From Ambrosia x helenae (taxonomy: Eukaryota; Streptophyta; Magnoliopsida; Asterales; Asteraceae), in contig CM061231.1 in the NCBI GenBank assembly GCA_030844895.1, positions 7,153,618 to 7,217,617 on the forward strand: DNA of 64,000 nucleotides, written 5' to 3'. Below are positions 20,266 to 30,459 of the stretch, piece after piece (the stretch's first letter is position 1; each line of letters opens with the position of its first letter). Position numbers and translations under genes: made by a program. The notes beneath the pieces are model-generated. The model did not search any database. It was given only the letters and a program-made list of their open reading frames with translations, and was not told where the DNA came from.

Positions 20266-23200
20266 TCCTTCTTTGGTTGGTGACTTGGGTCTCCAAATCT
20301 GTTCAGGTTTCTTTGGCTTGGGCTTCTTCTTTGCCTGTGGGCTAGAAGGTCCAGCCTTGGATTCCTTTGGAGGAACAGATTTTGGATCCACTTCAGAATT
20401 AACTGTACGTGGAACGGCTTTGGGGTTGCCCTGCGGTTTAGCTGCAGCCTTTGCTGGTGGCTTAGGCGCTGCTTCAACCTTTGGAGGAACAGTGCTCCCC
20501 CTCAGCTGTGGACCCCTGCCATCAACTGGCTTTTGGTTCATAGCAATTTTGTTGCGGTTATCATAAACAACCTGCTTTCCCTTTTGTTTCTCTGAGAGTT
20601 TGGGAGAAACCGGTTGCTTGGATTTGCTAGAACAGGGAGGATCATCCACTTTGATCCTTTCTCGTCTCAATTCAGGGCACGCAGCAACTAAATGCCCACG
20701 TTCCCCGCACTTGTGACAGGATCTATATTCTTCAAACTTAGGAGATCCGGGTTTGATCTCCTTCTTGTTCTTTTTGTTAGAAGGAGCGGCAAATGAGTTT
20801 TTATGTTTTAGATCCTCAAGACATTTTCTTTGCTGATCGACTTGAGGATCGTCATTTCTTTCAGTGCCGCTCGATCTAATAAACTCAGTCACATGCTTTT
20901 TCGAACTGTTTCTTTGAGCTTGATTTTGAGGATTACCGGTGTTCGACTTTTGATTTTTCTTATTATTTTCATTAGCCCGAGTTCCCTGATCCTTTTTGCC
21001 CTTACCCTTACCCTTGTTTTTACTCCAGGTTTCCTTTTCTACGGTAATGACAGATTCTTGCCAAATTTTGGCAACAAGACCAGGGGCGATACATCTGAGA
21101 GGGACTTCCTCATCAGCATGCACCTTTTCAGACCCTTTTAACTTATAGAACACCTTAATCCTCCTCCCATCCTCGGTTTGCACTTTCGGTTGCAGTTCAC
21201 TCAAGGTTTCAGTTGTAATGATATGATTCGCAAGAGGAACATCTATAGATTTAACCGGTGCATACCTAGGAGGTTCATCGAGCTCATCATCCGAAGTGTC
21301 AGTGTCATATACACTGATATCATCAGGTTTCTCACACAAATTGACAGCTTTAGCAGGAGTAGCAGCCTTAGTGACTTCAGCAGGTTTAGCTGCTTCAGTA
21401 ACCTTGGCCGCCTCTGCAGCTTTTGCTGCCTCGGCTGCCACGTCCACAAGTTCCTCCTTCGGCAAGACATCAAAATTGTGATGTTCGAATCTCACCGGAG
21501 GTGGACACTGAGAGTATTTGGGACTGGTGGAGAAACCCTCCTTGTCAGAGTGTTCAACTATGTGATCAAGGACATACTTGCAGTTTAAGTAACTCTCAAG
21601 CTTTTTCCTGATCTTTTCATAGTCACAATTCACAATGGCCAATTGTTTCTTAGTGTCTTCGACCTCATTGATGTAATTATTTATAGCAATCTGTTTGTTA
21701 GCTAAGGTTTTAGACAGTTCAGAAACATCCTTTTTATAATTTTCAATTGTACTTAGAAAATTTTTCTCCTTTTGTCTCAAGGAATCAATTGACCTTTGCA
21801 ACGGACCAACATCAGCTTTTAAATTCAGATTTTCTTCAGTTAATTCTTTAATTCTGAATTTCAGCTGACTACACTCTACACAATCTAACTTTGAATCAGA
21901 AGAAGAACTTACCTTGTTCGACGATTCAGTGATGGCCATCAATGCATAGTGAGCTGCTGTCTTCTGAGCTCCGAAGAATTCGCCGTAGTTCTTCTCTGTG
22001 CAGTCAGCATCCACAAGAAATGACCTTTTACTGATCAATGCATCTGCTTCAGCCAACAACTCCTCCAAATCTTCTCCACTATCAGAATCGCACTCCGAGT
22101 CACAGTCAGACACCTCGGTTTCAGAAGTGATGATGTCAGACTGACTCGAAGTTTCTTCAACTTCGGCTGGTGCTTCAGATGCTTGTTGAGCGAAACAGGC
22201 TGCACCACCTTGAGGAGCTTCATCTCCGATGATCAGATGGTTCCAGTTATAGCCTTCATCAGCTTGAATAACCATGGCTTGACCTTGATTGTTGTTTGCA
22301 GGCGGCCTCTGGTTCTGATTCTGGTTGTTGACTGGAACAATGGCACGCTCAGTATTAGGTTGACCCTGAGCTTGCTGCCTCTGATTTTGATTGGCTCTAT
22401 TGTTGTTGAAGGGATTCTGATTTCCTTGCTGCTTTGGTCGGTCACATTCCCTTGCAAAATGCCCTTTTGTGCCACAGTTGTAGCATGTGACCTTTGTTTT
22501 GTCAAACCCAAACTTGGTGTTATTGTTGATCAAAACATCTCTCCTTCCCGTCCTTTCCATGTAATCCTTTGCCCTTCTCACCACGCTCGCGAAGTGCCAT
22601 TGTATGTCGATCAGATCCATGTCATCCTTATCAATCTGCGAGTAATCCTCCTGTGTAAGATGAGGATTCCCGATCTGTCCAGCAACCAGTCCACTATAGG
22701 AGTTCACCAAAGTCGACAATAGAGCCATGTGTTCTTGAGCTAGCTCTATAGTCACCTTTCCTAAACCCGCAGTGTTCAGCTGCTCTGGGACTGTGTTGGT
22801 CTGATAGCCACCTTGATTGGAACTAGAAGCACCTCCATATCCACCATAACTTGTAGCTGGAGCCCCGCCAAAACCTGCAGAAGAGGGTCCACCAAAGTTT
22901 GCAGTTGCCTGCGCTGGTGCTGCAAGATGAGAAAATGGGTTAACACCAAACTGGTTAGCATTATAATTCAAAGGATACGGGTTTGGTCCAAAAGGATATG
23001 TAGGAGGAGGAACATCAGTTGGGGGACCATAGTTGTCGAATGCATAGACTGGGTCCGGGTTAACCACAAAAGCAGTTTGTGGTTTGGTTCCACCCACACT
23101 GGTGTCCTGAAGAGGATTCCCATAATAGATGCTGGGATTTTGTGGAATGAGCGCCTTGTTTGCTCTCCTGATCTCCTCTATCTCCTTGTTCTCCAACTCG

Positions 23201-24063
23201 GTGATGAACTCGTTGATGGAGAGTGTCTGATATGCATTGTTTGACTTCAGAATATCCAACCATTGATGCCAGTGAGGTGGTAGTGCCTCAGCAAATCTTT
23301 CTACAAGGTCCGCAGATGAATATAAGACCCCGTACTGATACATTTCTGACATCAGATGGTAGTATCTAGCTGTCAAATCCCTCAGAGATTCGTTCCCTAT
23401 AGCATTGAAGTTCTCGAACTCCTTCTTTAGCTGATCCATTTTGACCTTTCTTGTCTTCATATTACCCTCATTTCGCTCAGCCAATGCTAACCAAAGCATC
23501 TGTGATGTTGTGCACTGAGCGAATTGATGAAGGATGTCCTTTGGAAGAGCTTGCTTCAATGCTGCCATCGCCTTCTTCTCATAGTTGTATTTCTTTCTCT
23601 GATCTTCATTCATGTCTTCAATAGAGATCGGAGTAGTGGAGTTCTCAACTAAAGGCCGACTGTACCCTGTCTCGATAGCTGACCATACAAGACCATCGAT
23701 GCCCTCGACATATGTCTGAAATCTGCCCTTCCAACCGTGGTAGTCGGACATGTACTGCAGCTTCGGTGCCCTGTTAGAACTACCCGTCTCTAAGTCGCTC
23801 ATGAGTACGGAAGACAGATGGTTTGTCTGAGAGTTTGCAGCAGCCGCGAGTGCCCATGGATTCGTGTTTACCATTTGCTGTTGAGCAGCTAGCGCCCACG
23901 GATTGATTCCGGCAACATTCGCTTGCACTTGCGATTGTTGCATCCGTTGCGCGTTACGTTCTGCTGAATACTGCCAAGGGTTCGTGGGTACGTTAGATTG
24001 ATTGTTCATTTGTTGATTATACTGAGGTCTTGGTTGACTCAGATGTCCCCACGGGTTCGCCAT
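20263..24063 (-). CDS. Sirevirus gag polyprotein with two zinc knuckles
   Basis: This 1,266-residue frame starts at an ATG 655 nt inside the 5' LTR. Order: Gln/Asn-rich N-terminus with repeated NPW motifs (about residues 1-80), then a UBN2-like capsid domain (about 100-300) including a WLALAERNEG-like helix. Next are a Pro/Gly/Tyr-rich region, CCHC zinc knuckle 1 near residue 527 (CYNCGTKGHFARECD), acidic and coiled-coil regions (about 650-850) and an Ala/Glu/Lys repeat. CCHC zinc knuckle 2 lies near 1115 (CHKCGERGHLVAAC), followed by a Lys/Pro-rich tail. Two separated knuckles and a long C-terminal extension make it larger than typical copia gag. It forms the particle core and binds the genomic RNA. 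Confidence 0.92.
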   Translation of the reverse strand: MANPWGHLSQPRPQYNQQMNNQSNVPTNPWQYSAERNAQRMQQSQVQANVAGINPWALAAQQQMVNTNPWALAAAANSQTNHLSSVLMSDLETGSSNRAPKLQYMSDYHGWKGRFQTYVEGIDGLVWSAIETGYSRPLVENSTTPISIEDMNEDQRKKYNYEKKAMAALKQALPKDILHQFAQCTTSQMLWLALAERNEGNMKTRKVKMDQLKKEFENFNAIGNESLRDLTARYYHLMSEMYQYGVLYSSADLVERFAEALPPHWHQWLDILKSNNAYQTLSINEFITELENKEIEEIRRANKALIPQNPSIYYGNPLQDTSVGGTKPQTAFVVNPDPVYAFDNYGPPTDVPPPTYPFGPNPYPLNYNANQFGVNPFSHLAAPAQATANFGGPSSAGFGGAPATSYGGYGGASSSNQGGYQTNTVPEQLNTAGLGKVTIELAQEHMALLSTLVNSYSGLVAGQIGNPHLTQEDYSQIDKDDMDLIDIQWHFASVVRRAKDYMERTGRRDVLINNNTKFGFDKTKVTCYNCGTKGHFARECDRPKQQGNQNPFNNNRANQNQRQQAQGQPNTERAIVPVNNQNQNQRPPANNNQGQAMVIQADEGYNWNHLIIGDEAPQGGAACFAQQASEAPAEVEETSSQSDIITSETEVSDCDSECDSDSGEDLEELLAEADALISKRSFLVDADCTEKNYGEFFGAQKTAAHYALMAITESSNKVSSSSDSKLDCVECSQLKFRIKELTEENLNLKADVGPLQRSIDSLRQKEKNFLSTIENYKKDVSELSKTLANKQIAINNYINEVEDTKKQLAIVNCDYEKIRKKLESYLNCKYVLDHIVEHSDKEGFSTSPKYSQCPPPVRFEHHNFDVLPKEELVDVAAEAAKAAEAAKVTEAAKPAEVTKAATPAKAVNLCEKPDDISVYDTDTSDDELDEPPRYAPVKSIDVPLANHIITTETLSELQPKVQTEDGRRIKVFYKLKGSEKVHADEEVPLRCIAPGLVAKIWQESVITVEKETWSKNKGKGKGKKDQGTRANENNKKNQKSNTGNPQNQAQRNSSKKHVTEFIRSSGTERNDDPQVDQQRKCLEDLKHKNSFAAPSNKKNKKEIKPGSPKFEEYRSCHKCGERGHLVAACPELRRERIKVDDPPCSSKSKQPVSPKLSEKQKGKQVVYDNRNKIAMNQKPVDGRGPQLRGSTVPPKVEAAPKPPAKAAAKPQGNPKAVPRTVNSEVDPKSVPPKESKAGPSSPQAKKKPKPKKPEQIWRPKSPTKEG

Positions 24064-24118
24064 ATGTTAAGGTATGATAATAGTCCGATACTTAGTCAAA
24101 TTTTATGTTCCAGACCTT

Positions 24119-24420
24119 TATAGGCGATTAGGTTTATAATCGTGTGTTTTATACGCGATTAGAGGGCAACTCGTGTGAATAGTAAGACGATTTGACCTAA
24201 TCGCTAGATGATACACGCGATTAGGGTTTTGGTTGGACGAGAGTAGGCCAAGCGATTAGGGCTAATCGCTAGAAGGCAATTAGGACCTAATCGTGTTTAG
24301 AGACACGCGAGTATGAGCCAATCGCTTGAATAGTATAGCGATTAGGGGCTAATCGCTAGCAAACCCTAATCGTGTGAAAGTTTTGGCGAGTAGGGCTGCG
24401 TAATCGCCTGATCTGATCTG
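24119..24420. repeat. GCGATTAG motif array in the gag leader
   Basis: Roughly fifteen GCGATTAG/CTAATCGC-type cores occur in 300 bp between the primer-binding site and gag, in both orientations. Several are facing pairs, such as AGCGATTAGGGCTAATCGCT (24251-24270) and AGCGATTAGGGGCTAATCGC (24338-24357). The array ends about 55 nt before the gag ATG. Confidence 0.85.
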
Positions 24421-24717
24421 TTGCCGCACTTTTGCTCAAAAATCACCTATTTTGCCTCAAAATCTTATCTAAAACATTGTATTTTGATCCCAAATGATTA
24501 GACAAGTTACCAAAACAGTTTTAGAGCAAACCCTAATCAAAAACACTTGTTTTTAACCGTAAACACACACCAAAATGTTGAAAAAGATGGGTTTTTGACA
24601 AAAACTCAAAGTTTCAAAAATAAGAACAGGTTTTTGCTTAAAAATCTGAACTTTTACACCAAAAACAACCTGTTTTTGCTCGTTTTTGTTATTAAAACAC
24701 CCGTGATAAGAGCCTCG

Positions 24718-24729
24718 GCTCTGATACCA
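24718..24729 (-). promoter_or_regulatory. Primer-binding site for initiator Met tRNA
   Basis: On the minus strand TGGTATCAGAGC begins 2 nt inside the 5' LTR. This is the standard complement of the 3' end of plant initiator tRNA-Met used by most Ty1/copia elements. Confidence 0.93.
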
Positions 24730-24731
24730 CT

Positions 24732-25250
24732 TGTAGGATCGAATAACGCTAAATCCAACAATCACGGGGTTTATACTAGAGGTGCGGAATCCCTCTAATA
24801 TGCTTCAACAACAGATACGAGAATGAAACTAAGACAAACGAGTAATCACAACACACACACGGGTCAAAAGATTATAGATTAATCGCTAAAAACAGAGCAC
24901 GAGTGTTTACAGAGATCAAATCAGACCTTACAGACCTTGGGAGGGTGTTTGGAGAGTGTGTGAGGCAAGAACTAATGATTAGGGCAATGATTGGGCCTAT
25001 TTATACCTCCCGGGTACGAGCAGCAGCATACAGGCGATTAGCAGGTTCATGTTAGGCGATTATGGCTAATCGCCTATAACCAAAGCCCAAACGCATGAAC
25101 AGTATAGCGATTAGGGCCCTAATCGCTAGTAACTGGCACCTAATCGCATGCAGCATCCCGGACCCTCCAAAACGCGTACAAACATCTCCAAACACCCCGA
25201 AACTCGTCCAAACAACTGATATACTAGCCTAGGGACATCATGTACTAACA
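24732..25250 (-). repeat. 5' LTR of the Sirevirus-type element
   Basis: 519 bp, same ends as the partner LTR at 9890-10408, with one difference near 24814. The palindrome with half-site TAGCGATTAGGG lies at 25105-25128. It is followed by the GCTAT target duplication. Confidence 0.95.
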
Positions 25251-25255
25251 GCTAT

Positions 25256-25886
25256 TGATTTTAAGATCTTAGCTAACCTCCGTTCATGTCTTAGGGATAA
25301 AGGTTGGAAGGAGGTGGGAATCAAGTATGTAGGTGGCCTAACTGTTCTGCTGGTATTTAATTCGGAGGAGGTATGTAACACGTTTTGGTCGAACAAAGAA
25401 CTGTGGGAAGATACGTTTGTGTGGATAGATACATGGGATGGTCAACATGTGAAGCTAGATTAGAGATTAGCTTGGTTACAGGTTCATGGGGTTCCGGTTC
25501 AGTTGGCGATCGATCAAGTTTTTGATTTGGTGGGTAGTCGGTACGGAGTTATTGTTAAACCGGCTAGGATCTCCACGGAGGAACGTAATTTTGCGGTGGT
25601 GTGTATTGGGGTTTTAAGCAAGTCTTCGGCCGGAATATCGGATCAGGTGGATGTAGTGTGGAGGGGTAAGTCTTATAGAGTGTGGATTGATGAGGAGGGT
25701 GGTGTTTGGGTTCCGGATTGTGTGGAAGAGAAGGATGATACGATTTTCGACATGGAAGAGGATAATGTAGACATACGGTCGCCGAAGGAGGGGAATGTAG
25801 AGGTTCAAGGAGCGGAAGTTGAGGTGGGGGAGATTACGGGGGGTAGGAGACAAGAGGATGATATTGTTTTTGTTACAGAGGGCTGA
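25256..25886 (+). pseudogene. LINE ORF1, 3' part, after the Sirevirus
   Basis: The frame continues from the LINE ORF1 fragment at 9255-9889. It reads through a DUF4283-like domain: the IDFKILANLR start, a VGGLTVLLVF strand, a TFVWIDTWDG-like string, then WLQVHGVPVQLA. One in-frame stop (TAG) lies near 25460 in the WDGQHVKLD context. The following IGRYGVIVKP-like and acidic region runs to a TGA at 25884-25886. The LINE ends here without ORF2, and resistance-gene copy A flank begins within about 45 bp. Confidence 0.75.
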
Positions 25887-25929
25887 AAATAACAAAAATT
25901 TTAGGAAAATAGTGTTTTCCAATGTTGTA

Positions 25930-26314
25930 GTGATTTGAGTTTGGCCTAAGTAGTTCATATGATCACATAGTGTTTTCACTTCATATTTGATTTGGTATAT
26001 GTAAATTTAAGTAACAAAAATTTTAGGAAAATATGCTTGATAACACCCTTTTTATCCAAAATGATTGAAGTAGGTGCAATTTGTAAAAAATCTCGTGAAA
26101 TATGAGAACATAAAACCTATATACTTTCATTTCAACCCTCTAATCTTGCAAGTTGCAGATTAAGTTAATCATTGTTTTTTGAATGGTTATCTATGCACAA
26201 AGTGAAGCCGTCCATTTTGTACAAACAAATACAACTTAAATACAAAACATGACATAACGTAAAGAAATGTTATAATGGATAATGCTGACATTTAGACATT
26301 GATAACAACAAAAC
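25930..26314 (-). other. 3' flank of resistance-gene copy A
   Basis: Collinear with 49990-50382 downstream of the intact gene. Shared strings include TTTGAGTTTGGCCTA, CAAAAATTTTAGGAAAATATG and AAGTGAAGCCGTCCATTTTG. No ORF. Confidence 0.85.
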
Positions 26315-26847
26315 TCAAAAATAATATTCATTTATCATCTCTCTCCCAAAATTAAATCCCTGCAAAAAAAAATATATATATAATATATATATTAAAAAGT
26401 TAAAATTAGGTATGCTTGAAGCTTTCTAATTAAAACATAAATGGCTACATATCAAGTGGATATTAAGGGTGTGTGTAGTGATGGGGGGTTATGTGAGGGT
26501 TATGGTATTAAAATATTAAAAAGTAATAGAAGGGGGCTTATGTGAGGGTTATGGAAAAAGAGGGTGTAGTAGGAAGAGGGGTTATAAGGGGGTTATAAAT
26601 GATTGGGTAATCATTGTTTTTTATTGTTTTTTTTATTATTATTATTTATATAGTATTAAATTCCAAGTTTGTTGTGCTTTATGATATGTACATCATGCTT
26701 CATGTTTTGTACCTACTACCTAACACAAATTTATAATAATAATAACAAGAAGACCACGATGCAGGTTAGCACTGTGACACCACTGAAGCATCAACTAATA
26801 TATACACAATAATATATAATAATAAAGTAACAAATAAATTAAAAAAA

Positions 26848-26878
26848 CTAGTAATATGCCTGCGCGCGTTGCGGCGCT
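26848..26878 (-). mobile_element. Helitron-like 3' end inside the Harbinger-like element
   Basis: On the minus strand a GC-rich imperfect hairpin (GCGCCGCAACGCGCGC) is followed by AGGCATATTA, CTAG and T. Composition and spacing fit a Helitron 3' terminus. The 5' end was not found, so the element length is unknown. Confidence 0.5.
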
Positions 26879-29800
26879 AGAACATGGCATTCTTGAAGTA
26901 AGCAGTACAAAATTGACGTGGTTACATATAATTTTGTCAAGGTTTTTTTTCTTGATACAGAAGTTAGCGTTAGCTTCCTTTGTATTTGCTGATGCCAAAA
27001 TTTGTTGCCTGTTGTGTTGACAATTTTGCTGTTGGTGCCGAAATGTGTTGCAAAGTTGTAGCAGCAAGGAACCTAAAATATTAACACAAAAACCATTAGC
27101 ATAGAGCATTTGAAAAAAACAAAATATGATGAAAAGAAATGCGGATATGCAACCTATAAGGTAAAATGTGAATAAGCGTTCCAAGGCGAGATAAAGAAAC
27201 GACATAAAGAAAACCGAATGGAATACCAGGTTAACAACATACACATCTAACATCTACTATATTCTTTTATGAAACCATTAAACATATGAAATAAGACTTG
27301 TATACATAAACAAATACAATCAGTTATACAAATTATCAATTAATAGAGATGTAAGATTTTATTTCACAACAGTTCTTGTAGGCGATGTTATTTACAGTAT
27401 ATAACTTGAATGCGGAATTGAGCATTCAAACAACCTAAAAAATGAGGAAAAACAGGATATACAATAAGCCAAAATGTAAATTAGCATTCCAAGGTGATAG
27501 AGACCGGGCTAACAATAAACATATCCGATTCATAAGTTCAAAAATCAAAAGCATATGCTCTTAGTTGATAAATGTAACACAAAAACTCTTAGTCGTATGA
27601 GTTATGACACATAAAAAAGGATAGGAATAACTTCTCAAGCGAGAAAAAAAGCGCACTCAATGTCGTAAATGCCACATAACTTTGAAGAGGCTGTCAAAAG
27701 GCACATAGGCAAACAAATAGCCTAAAAGACAATCTTTCGAAAAATTAGCCGCAAAACTACTTACCTACTGGATGGTTGTAAGCTAGCACATGAACATTCA
27801 ACAAATTAGCCGCCACACTACCTAATTAACGGTTACCAAGCTTCCAAGAAATTAGCTACTACCAATGAACTGAACATATACCTGAAAGTTAGCTATGGTA
27901 ACACTCCTCTGTTCCTGCCATCTTTGAATTAACTTGTGAGTGCTTGATGAAAATCTACAGCATCACATGTTTAGAAGAATACCAAACAGCTTATTCCTTG
28001 AAGATCAAATTATCTAGAAGTCCTAATATCATAATCATTTGGAGTTGACCTATGAGTGCATGGAAGAATCATAATGATCTGCTTATTTCAAAAAAAAAAA
28101 ACATATTCATTAACCAAACCATGTAATTTTCTTTCTAAAAGTTACTATTATAGTTTTCTTTAAATAATTGGTCTAACTGGTTAGCACAAACAACAAACTA
28201 CATAAAAAGAATAAGATATAATCGAAGACAATGTGCACATGCAATGAATACAAATGAAAAAATGAAGCGCACCATCAAGCGAGGTAGAATGGCATACGAA
28301 GTCAAGAAGCATAAAATCAAAGTGTTGGGATGGCGTTATCCCGAGCAGCAGTGTGTGGAAATGGTGGCTATTCGTGAGCAACATAAGCCTGGAAAGTAAA
28401 TTATAATAATATAGAACGTATACACCTAGAAAAAAAAGCCACAAATGCCATGTTACTTTTCAACGTAAGTTTTCTTTAATAAATAGTATATTCCAACGAA
28501 TGTTAATTTTAAAATCTTGTGTGGCTCAGAGATTTTAAAATTGATAGCTACAAGGGGGTTGTAGGTAAAGACCTGCCATCCGCGATCCACGCCATCCCCA
28601 CCAACAATCGGGAAATATTTTTAACTCATCATAGCCAAGTAAAGCAGCATACACCACCACCATCAAATTCCTAACCTCCACCTCACACTTAGCCACGGCC
28701 ACCATCAACCCATGCACAATATGAAAATTTAAGTGATAGGCGGCAACATCGCCACCATCCACCACCAAACAAATGGAAGAATGGCGAAGGCAGCGATCGC
28801 TAGCAAGCAACCTCCTCATCTATCTTAACCACCCAACCCACCGCATACCACCAGCATCTACCTTAACCACCCAAACCACCGCCATCATCATCATCCCCTC
28901 GAGGCCCCTGCAAGCAGAAACAAAGATGAAAATCATAAACAGATCAACATAATCAACATATAAAGTCAAAACAAACTCAAGTATATAACGGTTAGCTCAA
29001 TTTTACACACACTTTCAATGTTGATTACAAAGGAAAGGACACATAAATTAATAGCATAGAGACCAACAAAAATATCCAGTTGCATTTGTTTGACCAAATA
29101 AATTATCAAATCATCGGATGACACTTCCTAAAAATATAGAGCACATACATATATAAAGTTCCATTCACTTGATTAAAAATTAGCAGTTGATTCAATATGG
29201 TTAAAGTTATAAGTACAAAACATCATCAACAATCCCTTATACATTACCAATCCTCTAATGTAAGGAGTTCACCTAACAAACTAAATCTTTAATTAACCTT
29301 AATTCATCTTGATAAAAGTTTGAATTTCAGTTGTTTTTATTATCTGAAGAAAGAAAAATAATTGACCTATCTGAAAAAAAACATTTGGCTAAAAGTTATA
29401 AATTTGAGCACATATCAATCTACTGATATAGAGGCCTCTTTATGAACTTAGTTCTTTTAGCTTTTTTTTAGACTTTAGATGTCAGTCAAACAAAAAGTCA
29501 AACTCATATAATTAAAACGATTACTTTTACTTTTAGAAAATCAAAACATTGCATTAACCTCTTAAAACACTTACATATATGTTGAGTCGTACCATCTTCA
29601 ACTTCACTTCCTCTTCTTGACCTGAAAATTAGGGCATCTGATCAACATCATATAAAGAAAAAAACATCAGCGAATTGTTAATAAGTGATTTAACTTTGGT
29701 GAAGCATAACTGCATAAGTCAATTCTCATTCCAATGTTTAACAAATATAAAGGTCAAAACAAAACCCAAAACCCAAAAACTACACACTTATCAACAGCAG

Positions 29801-30398
29801 AAGAACATCATCTTTCTGGTCTCTGGACCACTCGTTTGACAAATAAACAACGTCGTAAATGATGAAATCCATGAAAAGGTTTTTTTTTTTTTTTTTTTTT
29901 TTAAATAGATGCAAAGAGAGTTTATGACTTACAAACGACAAAGCAAATCTTGTATCGTAAAGTAAAGTAACGGCAAAATCTTGAAGAGTAGAAGAAGATC
30001 CCGGTGGTGATGGACGGGTAGTTGAAGACAACGGCTACGTTGTGGAGAAAGTGGGTAGACAAGGTGATGGATGGATCGTCGGCAACGGATCTATGGAGGA
30101 GGTGGGTAAACACGGTGATGACGACGGTGGTGATGGACGGATCACCAACGACCGACAGCTCGAGAGAGCACCTGCCAACAAATGAGAGAGGGGGGGGGGG
30201 AATGCTGAGTGGGAAAGGAAGAAGACGCGTGGCGTGATAAATAGATACGTGTACCCTCTGATCATGTACCGTGGGGAGCGACACGTCTAGAATGAAACGG
30301 GAGGGTAGTGGAGGCCCCTCCAAAAATGCCCCTAGAAAACCACAAAATCACAAAACTGCCATGACTACTATTCATCTTAAGTTTCCTATTATACATAG

Positions 30399-30399
<1 letters not shown>

Positions 30400-30457
<58 letters not shown>
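30400..30457. repeat. (TAA)n microsatellite
   Basis: About 19 uninterrupted TAA units. It causes the spurious poly-Ile and poly-Tyr reading frames here. Confidence 0.97.

Positions 30458-30459
<2 letters not shown>

Larger units (their letters stand above)
9890..25250 (-). mobile_element. Full-length Sirevirus-type Ty1/copia retrotransposon, 15.4 kb
   Basis: Two 519-bp LTRs (9890-10408 and 24732-25250) bound the element and differ at a single position by eye. A perfect 5-bp target duplication GCTAT flanks it (9885-9889 and 25251-25255). The primer-binding site is at 24718-24729 and the polypurine tract at 10411-10419. In element order (minus strand) it carries a leader, a large gag with two zinc knuckles, pol in PR-INT-RT-RNaseH order (copia arrangement), a spacer of about 2.4 kb, and a long env-like ORF. 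The extra 3' ORF, the large size and the YVDDIIFGST RT motif point to the Sirevirus (SIRE/Maximus) lineage. LTR identity implies a very recent insertion into a LINE ORF1. Confidence 0.95.

Noticed and set aside
20099..20566. 155-codon plus-strand frame, Gly/Phe-rich
   Set aside because: Antisense to the Lys/Pro-rich gag tail; no known domain.
29922..30323. 133-codon minus-strand frame near the end of the 4.3-kb element
   Set aside because: No domain recognised, His/Ser/Pro bias and internal repetition (DDPSIT-like strings) suggest non-coding repeat sequence.
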